64,000 nt of DNA. Source: Deinandra increscens subsp. villosa (Eukaryota; Streptophyta; Magnoliopsida; Asterales; Asteraceae). The notes under the pieces were generated by a model. That model was given only the letters and a program-made list of their open reading frames with translations, was not told where the DNA came from and ran no database searches. Position numbers and translations under genes: made by a program. The stretch covers positions 20,174,956-20,238,955 of the forward strand of contig JBCNJP010000003.1 in the NCBI GenBank assembly GCA_039602395.1, in the 5' to 3' direction. Shown piece after piece: positions 10,330-21,016 of this stretch (position 1 is its first letter; every line of letters begins with the position of its first letter).

Positions 10330-10490
10330 GTGGTCAACCGGTTTCGCTCAAACCGGTTTGGCCACTAAGTAAGGGAAACCGGTTCAAACTGGTTCGGTTT
10401 GGGTGGTTTGGAAATCGTTTTGGTCAAAACCGGTTTGGATATCGGTTTGAAACCAGTTCGGTTTGGAAAAAACGGTTCCAGATTTGCACC
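10330..10490. repeat. AACCGGTTT cluster
   Basis: Four near-perfect copies of the palindrome AAACCGGTTT, plus variants (GGTTCGGTTTGG, ATCGGTTTG), within 160 bp. It lies upstream of the ORF at 10140. It could be a subterminal array of a DNA transposon or part of the Gypsy remnant. Confidence 0.6.
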
Positions 10491-11045
10491 TTTAGGCATG
10501 ATCACTGGCTTAAAATGACTCTCTACCCCTTTTGCCGGTGCCCACCTGTTGATTCTTGGAACTCCATCCATAAGGCTCAGGTTGAGGTTCATTTTGCCAC
10601 CGTGACTCCCATGTTGCTTCACTTCGATCATCATTATGAGGGAATGTCTCATATTCATCCGGTTGTGGATTGTTTGGTCGAAACCTCAAACTGTTGTGAC
10701 ATGGGCTCCGGGCTTGAAAGAAGATATGGCGGTTTTGTGGGGACAAATCATCCAGAAAATTATCGTCACCCATTTAATTTCTTTGGTCTACTTGGTTTCG
10801 TCTAGCTATTTTTCAATCTCAGGATAAAAATAAGCAGAGAAATCTGACCCGGTCTCATAGTTTGCATAAACTCGATTACTTGCAAACAGACACAAAAACA
10901 AACACAAATCACGTGGCGCTGCACTAAATAATGAAATAGACACAAATTTCAAAAAAAAAGAAAATTGAAAATTAGGAAGGACAAAAACAAGAAAACTTTC
11001 TATGAAAGTTGACTTGGGCGTACAACACACACTTGAATGGAACAA
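10440..11045 (-). pseudogene. Gag N-terminal remnant of an Athila-like Gypsy element
   Basis: Minus-strand frames (10365-10658, 10510-10773, 10806-11045) are broken by frameshifts. The stretch VESHFKPVIMPKGAN resembles VASHFKPIVVP... in the gag of the Athila element at 50709-63884. The preceding residues (DEYETFPHNDD) fit its acidic N-terminal region. A tRNA-Asp-type PBS and LTR lie further upstream on the same strand (12617 onward), so this is the 5' part of a decayed minus-strand element split by the LINE at 11104-12418. Confidence 0.5.
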
Positions 11046-11103
11046 ATGCGCGTAACGCCTACTAGTGAAAATCCGAATTTCTTAATAATTTTTTTTCAGA
11101 AAT

Positions 11104-12418
11104 GTGGTATTTATGGCGTCAATGTGAACCGTTCTCTGGTGGAGGATAAAGTAGTTCTTCTTGGCTGTGAAGTGGGGAACTTTCCTATTACTTATTTGGG
11201 TTTAAAGGCGGGCACTAATATGAACCACAAGGTTTATTGGCAACCTGTTATTGACGAGTTTCGTAGCCGTCTTTCATCTTGGAAAGCTCGTCAGTTATCA
11301 ATGGGTGGGAGACTAACGTTGGTTAAGTCGGTTTTAGACTCTTTACCAACTTATTTTTTCTCTTTGTACCGGGCTCCAAAAAAAGTTTTGAAGATTCTTG
11401 AGAAGATTCGCTTCAACTTCCTATGGATGGGGGCGGGGAATAGAAGAGAGATCTAAAATACATTGGGTGGCACGGGAGAATGTTTGTAAACCCAAACACA
11501 TGGGGGGGGGGGGCTGGGTTTGGATTCTTTTGAACACATTAACTTGAGTCTCCTCGCTAAATGGTTTTGGAGATTCAAAAACGAGCCAAAAAGGCTGTGG
11601 TGTCGGGTCATTTTTTGTCTGCACCAGGAGTCCACAAATAATGCGATTGTGCCTTTGAAGAAAATAAATGGAGGTGTGTGGAAAGCTATAGTCAGAGTGG
11701 AGAAAGACATCTTGGAGCAGGGGGTTAATCTTAACTCTTTGTTAGTGGAGCTAAATGGGACTTGGAAATGGATGGGAAGCACTGATGGTATTTTCTCAGT
11801 TAAGTCCATGCGCAAGATGTTGGTGGGTCCGAATGTTTCGCAGACATTCCCTCTAATTTGGTGTAAAACGGTCCCTGTAAAAGTTAACATTATGATGTGG
11901 CGTGCGATTTTAAACCGGCTTCCGACGAAGGATCAACTCGCTAAACGAAATATTCAGATTCAGTCCATGGCTTGTAATATGTGCAATGAAGGGGACGAAT
12001 CGTTGGAGCACATTCTTACGGGTTGCCCCTTCACGGATAATATTTGGTGCATTGTCTTACAGTGGATTCGAAAGCCTATAACGCCATTATTTTCGGTTAG
12101 GGATATCCTGAAAATTCAGGATGTGGATGTCAAGGACTGAAGGAAAAGTGAGGTGATAAGCAACATTGTCTTCACAAGTTGTTGGAGCATTTGAAAAGAG
12201 AGGAACAAGGTTGTTTTTGAAAGATGCTCTTCGTCGATTCATAGGGTGGTGAACGATATTAAGTCGTGGAGTTTCTTATGGTTCTCTAGTCGTTGTAAGT
12301 CCCAAGCGATCGATTGGAACGCTTGGTTTTCCTTTTCCTTGTAATGTTCCTTTTTTTGCTCTCTCTAGCTTCTTGCTAGAGAGTTGCTTGTTTTTATATA
12401 ATTGCCGTTCAAAAAAAA
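11104..12418 (+). mobile_element. 5'-truncated LINE (non-LTR retrotransposon)
   Basis: Encodes the C-terminal part of a LINE reverse transcriptase (YLGLKAG, W--RQLSMGGRLTLVKSVL) followed by a zf-RVT domain (IMMWRAILNRLPTKDQL, then CNMCNEGDESLEHILTGC as the Cys/His cluster). The frame breaks at the TAA near 11455 and around a 12-G run at 11502-11513, then resumes at 11520-12140. The 3' end is an 8-A tail at 12411-12418. TTCAGAAAT flanks both sides (11095-11103, 12419-12427), a plausible target duplication. The endonuclease and most of the RT are missing, as expected for 5' truncation. It sits in the leader of the Gypsy remnant, in opposite orientation. Confidence 0.82.
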
Positions 12419-12616
12419 TTCAGAAATAAACGAAACTAATAAAAAGAAAAAATCTGAATTTCTTAATAAATTTTTTCAGAAATAAACAAAACTAATAAAA
12501 ATTAAAAATGCAGAAAAGAAAAAATCTTTTTGGGTTTTATGAGTTTTTAAAAAAACAAACAAAACAAACAAATTAACGAACACAAAGAAAACTAAATTCA
12601 CCAACAAGCGCATGTA

Positions 12617-12637
12617 CTCCCCGGCAACGGCGTCAAC
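12617..12637 (-). promoter_or_regulatory. Primer binding site of Athila-like remnant
   Basis: On the minus strand TTGACGCCGTTGCCGGGGAG follows a CGTTATCA LTR end. It differs by one base from the PBS core of the Athila element at 51838-51855 (TGGCGCCGTTGCCGGGGA), a type usually assigned to tRNA-Asp. Confidence 0.7.
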
Positions 12638-12638
12638 T

Positions 12639-13575
12639 TGATAACGTTTGTCGTGTACCGTTACAAATACCTAAAACTAAACCTATATAGATAGGGCATG
12701 CTAGGGTTATCAATCCAGGGGAGTTAGTGATTATTAGCAAATTCAGATTTTAACCTAATGAATTAAATTACCTTAACTTAAATTACTGTCACTAATCTAG
12801 ATTAAACTAAAACTAAACTTAACCTAAACTAACCTAATTAAACTATTGAATTATGAAGATGCATTGTTTTTTTTTTTGGTTTTGATTGATTTTAAAGATT
12901 GAATTGAGTTGATTAAGGTTGTAAAATATAATGATTAAATCGTGGCAACTCGAGATCCCGGTTATGTAATTTCTTAATCTGATTCAATTATTCTGTTTAA
13001 CAGCTACATAGACATGACCCTGTTTCATCTGTTCAACCCAATCCAACCACAAACACAACAAGATAAGTCCTAATGTTATACAAGATACAGAAAGGATTGC
13101 GGCATGTATTGATGAAAAGTAAACCGGATTTTGTAAATAAATTAAACACACAGCAAGATTCGGAAGACGTCTAATGTTCATAAATACAAACTAGTCATAA
13201 ATAACTAAAATTGAATCAAGAAAAACAACTACCTGTTCACCTTCCTCTTCTGTGATCCTTTGATCAACGTTTATCCTCTGCCAATTTCAAGTTTGGATCT
13301 CTCTTTCGCGATTTCAAAAGTCAGCAAATGTCGGTTTGACTAGTCGATTTTCAAGTCTTCCACAATCAATTTCGGGTAATTCTTTTTACCATTTTTCTTG
13401 TCTTACAAAGATATTCGATCACTTATTATTCCTTTTTGTTAATGAATCCTATTAAGACTTTTTCAAAGTATTTGTTAGCCAGATCAAGGTTTGAAGGTAA
13501 AGCTCTCATTGCAAAAAATGAGGAAAAGAAAAGCTCTTTTAAGGTAGACTTTTTGGGAGCTACTCTGACTACTTA
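12639..13575 (-). repeat. LTR of Athila-like remnant (outer end uncertain)
   Basis: Begins (plus coordinates) TGATAACG next to the PBS, matching the CGTTATCA end of the Athila LTR at 51834. The interior is AT-rich with AACCTAA/CTAACC repeats and has no ORF. The other end is not definable: no second LTR is in the window, and copy B starts at 13576. Confidence 0.5.
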
Positions 13576-13919
13576 TGTTAGTGCATAAATGAGCGTTTCG
13601 TGTGTTATATCTAGATTAGGGCTAATGTGAGTTAGGTTGTCAACTAACCAATCCACGAACCAAGGGTTCGTGCGCAATGAACCAATGGTTCATTGGTAGC
13701 TCGGTTAGTTAATTAGTCAACAATATAAATAGTTGACTCTTGTGCATTAGCACATAACAATTGAGTCATAACTCTCTTTCTTCTATGTGTATTATGTATG
13801 TTTGAACCGGATCTGTGTGCTTCTAATCAATACAATCATTCTTATTTACTTTTTTGTGTCATGGTATCCATCTCGTATTCAGTAGATCAGTAGACGGTCC
13901 ATCGCTCATCGCATTTACA
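13576..13919 (+). repeat. 5' LTR of copy B
   Basis: 344 bp from TGTTAGTGCA to CGCATTTACA, with TATAAATA at 13724-13731. Inverted AACCA...TGGTT and GAACC...GGTTC words lie upstream of the TATA box. The boundary is set by the PBS and the TG...CA ends, because no partner LTR is available. Confidence 0.7.
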
Positions 13920-14139
13920 AGTGGTATAAGAGCTTTTGGTTTCATCTACTAATCCACTTCTGTGATTTTCGAGATTGTTTGAACCAAAACAAGTGGGTTT
14001 TTTTACTCGAAATGGTCATTTTCTAGTTTTCTGGTCTAAAATTGCTTGCTATATGATCCTTGAGTGATATCTTTGCTTTTTGCTGAAAATTACATACAAA
14101 ACATTCAAAATTGAGAGTTTTTTAGAGATTTTATTCTGG

Positions 14140-14500
14140 TTCGTTTGATAAAATTATGGTTCGTCGAATGAGTTTTTATAGTTCGCTGTTTAAATTTGTT
14201 GGTTCGTTCATTGAATTTCCTGGTTCGTCCTTCATATCTTCATCAGTTCTGGTTCATTCATTTCCTGTTCATCTAGACAATCTCCTTCGCTGGTTCGTGA
14301 CGATTACTACTGGTTCATAACGGTTACTCCACCAAACTACCGGTTCGTTCAGAAGGATTTCATATGTGATTATTACTGGTTCACTAAGGTTTTTCAGTTC
14401 ATTGATACCGGTTCGTTGACCAAGGTTGTTGACTTTCTGGTTCGTTTGTCTAGTTGGTTCGTTGAAGAGTTTGTTTGGTTCGTTCAATCAACTTTCAACA
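14140..14500 (+). repeat. GGTTCGT-rich leader of copy B
   Basis: The leader before gag holds about 15 copies of GGTTCGT or close variants (GGTTCATT, AGTTCGC), spaced 10-30 bp apart. The position equals that of the TTCGG array in copies A and C, but the word differs. Confidence 0.75.
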
Positions 14501-14509
14501 AATTTCAAA

Positions 14510-15942
14510 ATGAGTGATTATCAAGCATTTGCTGCAATGCAAAACATGGTGCAAGCCATTCTGAACTATGATAATGAAATAGAAACAAGTCAAAAAGTTC
14601 TGCTAAAATTGAAGATTATCATAGTTAGGTGAAACGATTTGAAGCATACGTGGGTACAAATGATATCGATCTATGGTTAGCAATTAATGAACCATACGAA
14701 TATCCAACTATAAACCATAAAGCCGGTTATGCAAAGAAATCTGACATCTGATCAAAAGAAGGCTTACCAAGCTGAACAAAAGGCTTATGGAACCTGTTAC
14801 ATGGTATTACCCAAAGAGTTGTCGCATCAGTTTTCAACTTATGATATATAGAAAGAGTTGTGGGATGCTTTACAACAAAGATGATAGGGTAATGATCAAT
14901 ATAAGAAGAGTAAACAAAAGGTGTTAAAGAAAGAGTTTGACAATTTCAAGAATTATCCAAATGAGAATATGTCATATCTGATTACAAGATTTTCTCATTT
15001 AATGAGTAAAATGACACTAGTTAATGTCAAGAAGGACACTGATAAGTTGAAAGAAAAGTTGCTTGAGGAACTACTTAAGAAGTGGGAAAATTATGTGTTA
15101 CTGATTACACATGATCAAAATTATTCAAAATTATCATTCAATGACTTAATTGAGAAGTTACAGACAAGAGATTTGGAAATGAATGTGAATAAGGTAACGC
15201 CTGCCCAAGTTCAAAATCCAACAGTATATTATGGTAAAAGTGATTCGACTATCAATGCCAAGAAGCCAAGTATTTTCAGCTTATTACCTCCAACAGCGTT
15301 TCTTGCCGGAAAGTATGAAAATTTTGATTATTCTCCATGTTGCAATTTTACAATTCCAAATCTACCGAATCAAAGTGCGTGTTTTGCCAAGATAGCAGAT
15401 GAATATATGGCATTAATGTCTGCATTGGTATCTTCATATTTTTCAGTTCGGAGTGGAAATATACCTAGTGCTGACATGATTGAGGGGGATTTTGATCGAA
15501 TAGATCCCGATAATCTTGAACATATGGATCTATTTTCTATGATTGTGTGTAGAGCTAAGAGGTTTATGAAGAAGATTGGACGACAAGATTTAAACCCAAG
15601 TGGTAAAGTTGGTTTAGACAAATCAAAAGTAAAATGTTTTTAGTGTTCAAATTTTGGACATTTCGCTTGCGAATGTACAAAATTAGCAAATAATAAGACC
15701 AATTCTGGTGGAAATGCTCTGAAATCTAAGACTTTTTCAAACAATTCAAATAAAAAGCATTGGTCTCTCAAGTCAATGAAGGTTATAAATGGGGGAAACA
15801 TTTTCCTGATCAATCTGCATATGCATTTACTATAGAAAAAGAAATTTACAAAAGATCTTCATTAAAAGTTGACTATAGAGATGAAGCTGATTTTATTGTT
15901 AAGTCTACACAAAATGTAACACTTCGGTTAATCCATTTGTAA
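14510..15942 (+). pseudogene. Broken Copia gag of copy B
   Basis: The ATG at 14510 opens a gag like those of copies A and C (MSDYQAFAAMQN). The frame is lost after about 40 codons, with several stops up to 14920. It is open again 14921-15643 across the UBN2 C-terminal half, ending at a TAG inside the zinc knuckle (KCF-stop-CSNFGHFACEC), and 15760-15942 continues the region after the knuckle. It cannot make a functional Gag. Confidence 0.8.
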
Positions 15943-16929
15943 ATACCCGACCCATTTCCTATCCTGGTTGATTATCAATAAAGAATCATTTCACATTTTA
16001 TATTGTTATCTCAAGTATTTCATGATTAAATCCTTTAATCACAATATTCATGACATTCGATGTTTCAATTTATCACGAATCGGATCCATAACTCGATCGT
16101 TTTTGTTATTCATGCAAAACCGGAAAACTTTAGCATTCCAAATATATATAATACTTGTGGGTAATACTAGTCATACACGCAAGTAAATATATGTAAGGTT
16201 TCATAAAAGTTCGCGGTTTAAAACAAAAGTAACAAAAATACGAGTTTTCGTGCGATTTCGGTATTAACCGGGAGTTCGTACATTCCAAAAATTCTCATTC
16301 TATTATTCCATAACATTTTATTTAAAGAATTTCCATATCACAAATTAATATGATGAATTATGATAAATTTTGGTAATTTTTCATATTTTTAGCAAATTAA
16401 TATATAAATAAATATATATAAATTAAATATTTTATACCTCGTTAAACGTATCCTGAGCCTTATAAATCTTAAGAAAGTATTCTAATATCATGTTTAACTT
16501 AAAACATTAGTTACATCGAAAGATACAAAGGCAAAACACATAAACAAAAGTTGACGGCCTAAAAGTGCAAATTATTGAAAGTTATAAAACGCACGTATCC
16601 GTATATCATCGAGCATGTCCCGAGCCTTAGAAACTCTTATAAACATGTTTTACAATGTTTTGGTGCATAAAATAACAGTTTTGTAGAATTTTAGGGGTCA
16701 AAATGCAATTAATAAACCTCAGGGACCAAAATTGTCAAACTGCTTCGTGGGTCGCCGAGCCTGGGCCTCCCACCGTCGCGACCCTCCACCCAATTTTATA
16801 CCAGAATTCGCCCTGGTGCGATTTTAGCGACTTGCAGCCCACGTTTTGACCAAGTTGACCCTCCTAACGTGTCAAATTCGAAGCTTAGTCACCCTAGGAC
16901 GTGTAGGAACTGTATTTCATAGCTGGTAG

Positions 16930-16939
16930 TATAAAAAGG
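16930..16939 (+). promoter_or_regulatory. TATA box in chromovirus-type LTR
   Basis: TATAAAAAGG is followed within 60-80 bp by a leader rich in AACCCTAAAA. It is the likely promoter of the LTR. Confidence 0.5.
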
Positions 16940-17306
16940 AGCTCGAATCCAACATTAAAACTCGCCAATTTCGTTGATTCTTAACCCAAAAACCCTAAAA
17001 CTCGTCCGAAGCTTGTTCTGTCCAATTCTCCCAACTCGATTGGAGTTAGAGGCTGAAACTCTGTAGTTATACTTTTTAAGGTATGATTTAAAATAACCTC
17101 TTTCAGTTTTGGCTAAATCATTTTCTAAGTATGATTTCTAAAACTATGCTAAAATTAGGGTTCTTGAGCTTGTTTTGCAAAAAATTGGGTGATTGGGTTG
17201 GAATTAGGGTCTGAATTTTTGTAGGTAATCTTAAAATAATGTATATTAAGAAAGCTCTAAGTTAATTTCAAGTTTAGAGAAGGGTTGGTATTTTATCTAA
17301 AAATTG

Positions 17307-17710
17307 GTCCAAATTAGGGTTTTCACGTCGTTATTCTATCAAAATTGGGTAAACGATGTTAAATTAAGGTTGTCCAAATTAGGGTTTTCACGTCGTTATT
17401 CTATCAAAATTGGGTAAACGATGTTAAATTAAGGTTATTATTTTCAAGAATATTATAATATATTATTATGAAAAAAACCCTAATTTTATTTTAAAATCTA
17501 ATGAGTTTTGATATTTATTTAATATTTATGCTTAAATTAGGGTTTTCAAGTCATTATTTTGTCAAAACCTGATAAACGACATTAAATTAAGATTTCATAT
17601 TTCCAAGAATATCATAATATAATATTATGAATAAAACCCTAAGTTTGTACCAAAATCTAATGAGTTTTGGTAATTATCTAAATATTTTACCAAAATTAGG
17701 GTTTTGAATA
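17307..17710 (+). repeat. Tandem repeats within chromovirus-type LTR
   Basis: A 65-bp unit (TCCAAATTAGGGTTTTCACG...) is repeated nearly perfectly at 17307-17371 and 17372-17436. A diverged copy starts near 17533, and part of another near 17690. A larger unit of about 165 bp (TTTCAAGAATAT...) also repeats across 17440-17710. Confidence 0.8.
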
Positions 17711-18489
17711 TATTTATTTAATAATAAATAAACCGAAAAGTATCGAGACTTGAATTTTTGACATTAAATCCTAATTATATATATAATAAGTATTTATGAG
17801 TTCAAATGTGATAAACAATAAAGTATTATAAACACCGAGTTAATCGGGTACTTAGAAGTTCGTGCGGACCGGAAGGGTAGACGTCTGTACTCTGGGTTTT
17901 CTGGCAAAGCGGGGGTGTCGCATAAATCCCAACTGGGAACTGGCATACCTCACTGGGCGATCCCGGGGTGAGCATTTACTTATAGGAATGTGCGTCTTCA
18001 TATTATCACTAAACCCTAATTTACCTATAAAAGGGTAAAATGGTAATATTGACTTAATCAAATATAACATTTCTCGAATACTTGGGACTTGGTTCATTTT
18101 GATTTCCTATATTCATATACCTTATTTGATTTATTAGGATAACCTCCAAGTTACTTATCTTTCCTAATTCGGCGTATCTCTTATATCCTATGTCCATATC
18201 AAGTGAGTATTCATAGCCCCTTTCTCTTTTATTACTTTGGGGTGCAACATGTATCTTTATCCAAACTCCAACACTATTTATTTCTCTAAAACAAAATATG
18301 ATTCCTATGCTCTTTATGTGTGTTCTAGATGTGTTGAACTTGTTTGGATTATGTTGGGCTATACATTATGAGGCATGAACATTAGATTCGGCTTACTTTG
18401 GTTTGGGCTTAGTATGTTTACGTTTTAGGCTTGGTGGGCCGGTTCTTCTAGTGGGTTTATGATATGTTTAGGGTTTTTGTAATGGGTAG

Positions 18490-18497
18490 TATAAATA
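18490..18497 (+). promoter_or_regulatory. TATA box in 5' LTR of host Copia
   Basis: TATAAATA lies about 250 bp upstream of the PBS, the usual layout of a Copia LTR promoter. Confidence 0.55.
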
Positions 18498-18524
18498 CCC
18501 AAGTAGTTTATGATTACTACTAGT

Positions 18525-19200
18525 TGTTGTTTACGATTTTCTGCCTCCTCTTTGTATTTACGATCGTAATCATCACTCAATAGAAGATTGATTGTTTTCC
18601 ATTCAAGATTTGATTGTGTGCTTTGTTCTTCATCTCAAATCAAGTCTTTTTCATCATCTTCTAGCTCGAATCAGTCACAAACAAGGATTCCGCACTTGTT
18701 TGTGTTTACGATATCGTGAACGGTTGTTGATTTGGGACCAAAAATTGGTATCAGAGCTAAGAATCATCTGATTCGAGGTTCCACGATATTAGATTCTAGT
18801 GTTTGGCTGAAAAATTTGGAAGCTTGTTGCTGTTCTTGGTGTTTACGACTATTTCTGGGCTATTCTTGGAGATTACGATCGGTGTTCTTCATCAAATCTG
18901 GGTTTACAAGTTCAAGATTGGATTTTTGAGTGTTTACGACCGCGTTTACGACTCTGTACTGTGTTTACAACCGTGTTTACGACTCAGTATGGTGTTTACG
19001 ACTTCAAGATCCAAGCTTTCAGTGTTTACGACTGAGTTCACGATCGGTATTGGGTTTACGACGTTGTTTACGATCCGGAGGTGTTTACGACTGCGTTTAC
19101 GATCGGAATTGTGTTTTCGATAACGTTTACGACTCGTTAGTGTTTACGATCTGCTGCCTGTCTTTATCGTAAACTGGTGTTTATGATCGGAAACTCATTT
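18525..19200 (+). repeat. GTTTACGA-rich LTR end and leader
   Basis: At least 15 copies of GTTTACGA (with variants GTTTACAA, GTTCACGA, GATTACGA) lie between the end of the LTR and the gag ATG. They often occur as pairs GTGTTTACGACNGNGTTTACGA. Plus-strand frames through here look protein-like (VYD/FTT repeats) only because of the repetition. Confidence 0.85.
18746..18757 (+). promoter_or_regulatory. Primer binding site (iMet tRNA), host Copia
   Basis: TGGTATCAGAGC, identical to the PBS of copies A and C. It follows the putative LTR end GGGACCA by five bases. Confidence 0.85.
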
Positions 19201-19233
19201 GGACTAATTTTTAATTTTTCCTAAGCTTTCGTC

Positions 19234-20289
19234 ATGGATTTTGAACCGAGCATGTACCAAAAACTGGAATTTGAGATTGGATCAACTACCCGTCCTCCCA
19301 GACTCACATCTGCTGATAACTTCCTTGAATGGAAATACAGATTTTAGAACCATTTGAAAAGTGTTGATTTGAGACTTTGGAGATCAGTTGCCAATGGACC
19401 ATTCATACCTACTCACACTGGAGCAGGAAAGGTTGGAGTGGTGAAAACTGAAGCAGAATACTCGGATGATGATTAGGAAAAATGTAACAAGGATGAGAGA
19501 GAATATGCTATCATGACAATGGCATTGACTCCGGAGATTGCACAAGGGTTTAAGAAGTACAAGACTGCAAAGAAGCTCTAGGATGCTCTGGTGGTTGCAT
19601 ATGAAGGAAATCCCGATATCAAGGCAAGCCGTAAACAGATGCTAAAGCAGAAGTTCAACTTGTTCAATCACATTCAAGGAGAGTCCTTTGAAGCGCAAGT
19701 TCAAATATTTGTGTCCTTAATTACTGAGATGTCAAGCTACGACGTTGAACCCGGACTGGAGGATAAAAATCCGAAACTCTTGAATAGTTTACCCAAGTCC
19801 TGGAATACCAACATTTCAATAATCAAAGACAACAACAAGCTGGATGAGTTAACTGTTGATGAGCTAATTAACAAACTGAAGTCAAAGATGATTGATGATA
19901 AACAGAGAGAGCTGAATCATCTAAGTTCACTTAGCATGGCGGGAAAATTGAATCAAGCACTACTATCTGAAGAAGTAGGTCCAAAACAGGCAGGAAGTTC
20001 ATCTGCAAATGTTTCAAGTTCAAACACAAAGTCAACTGCTTTTGTGGCTCGATCTCAAGCAAATTCTAGTGGAGCGGTCAACCCTGATGAGGCAAATGCC
20101 ACAAATGATCCCAACTTTGCACTTGGAATGGGATTCATGAACAGTTATCATGCCCTTATGGCTGGAACTTTGGTGCCTGCTGAGATGTTGTCAGGTGAGC
20201 TGAACCAGATTAATCCTGAAGACGTGGAAATGCTTGATGTTTCCTGGAAAATGGCAATGGCAGTTTTCCGTGCCAAGAAGTTTATGGCA
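19234..20289 (+). pseudogene. Host Copia gag, 5' part
   Basis: The ATG at 19234 begins a UBN2-type gag. Three in-frame TAG codons occur at 19345, 19474 and 19579. The frame is then open from 19591 to the copy C insertion. UBN2-like features include YAIMTMAL, LVVAYEGNPD, MLKQKFNLF and LPKSW. The frame reaches KKFMA, where copy C starts at 20290. After copy C it resumes at 25374 with TTGRN and the CCHC knuckle. Confidence 0.85.
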
Positions 20290-20626
20290 TGTTGATACAT
20301 GGCCCTTGATCGTCATGTGAAGTATCGAATACAAGACGGATCACAAGTTTTCTGAGGTACGAACTCAGGCCGAACCTGGAGTTCGGACATGGCCAAACCT
20401 TGGGCCGAACCTGAGGTTCGGACCAGTGGGTTTCTCTAGTATAAATATGTGAGTCTTATGTTGTATTCAGTAAGAGTCTAAGCTTCCGTGTCATATTCTC
20501 TGAGTGTACTCTGTGGTTATCTCTGTGGTTAATACAAGTCATTTGTATTTACTCTTTGTGTTTCCTCTCGTATTACATTGATTTCATTACGACTAAGTAG
20601 AAGATCCACACGCTCACGCACTTTCA
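20290..20626 (+). repeat. 5' LTR of copy C
   Basis: Runs from TGTTGATACATGG to CGCACTTTCA. TATAAATA at 20440-20447 is the promoter candidate. A perfect CCGAACCT-g-AGGTTCGG inverted repeat sits about 25-40 bp upstream of it. Confidence 0.93.
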
Positions 20627-20628
20627 AG

Positions 20629-20640
20629 TGGTATCAGAGC
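20629..20640 (+). promoter_or_regulatory. Primer binding site (iMet tRNA), copy C
   Basis: TGGTATCAGAGC lies two bases after the 5' LTR. Confidence 0.9.
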
Positions 20641-20869
20641 ATTTGGTTTGCTCTACTAGTCGGAAATCAGTGTTTTTTGAAGTTTTGAGTTCAAATTCAC
20701 ATTTTTGCGAAAATGTCAATCATTTTTGAGTTCGTTTGATCGTCTCGAGTGTTCTTTTCGTAAAAAATATGTTTCTAGATTGTTTCTATTGAGTTTGCTT
20801 GAATTCCTGTCGAAAATTCCAGTCAAAAACGTTGAAAATCGAGAAAATGAGGTCGAGTGAAATCTGTCT

Positions 20870-21000
20870 CGTTTGAGGTTCGGACAAGCTCGGCATAACC
20901 GCTCCGAAGGTCTGGTTCGGAGAGAGTTCGGCGTTGTCAGGTTCGGCCTAAGTTCGGAGGTAGCTCGGAGGAGGTTCGGACGAGGTTCGGAGTGAACAGT
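20870..21000 (+). repeat. TTCGG-rich leader of copy C
   Basis: About eight GTTCGG words and several CTCGG/CCGAA variants lie within 130 bp immediately before the gag ATG. They parallel the leader of copy A. Confidence 0.8.
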
Positions 21001-21016
21001 AACTAATTTTTCGAAA

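Larger units (their letters stand above)
13576..15937 (+). mobile_element. Copia element copy B, 5' portion
   Basis: A 5' LTR (13576-13919), a one-mismatch iMet PBS (TGGTATAAGAGC, 13922-13933), a long leader and a broken gag are followed abruptly by a chromovirus-type LTR at 15938. No 3' LTR is seen. The rest was deleted or lies beyond the intruding sequence. The LTR differs from those of copies A and C, though gag is clearly related. Confidence 0.75.
15938..18340 (+). repeat. Long chromovirus-type (Tekay/Del-like) LTR, solo or truncated
   Basis: Starts TGTAAATACCCGACCC, a form typical of plant chromovirus LTRs. It contains a TATAAAAAGG box at 16930-16939, repeated AAATTAGGGTTTT segments, a GC-rich block around 17850-17985 (CAACTGGGAACTGG, GATCCCGGGGTGAGC) and a GTGAGTATTCATAGCCCC stretch near 18203. 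LTRs above 2 kb are usual for this lineage. No gag or pol adjoins. The right end is obscured by the next Copia LTR, and no target duplication was found. The lineage call rests on remembered motif style. Confidence 0.55.

Noticed and set aside
17307..17710. CRISPR-like array
   Set aside because: The repeats are contiguous tandem units in a plant LTR, without constant spacers. CRISPR is not expected in a plant nuclear genome.
18803..19172. Repetitive plus-strand frames (VYD/FTT repeats)
   Set aside because: They are translations of the GTTTACGA leader array upstream of gag, not genes.
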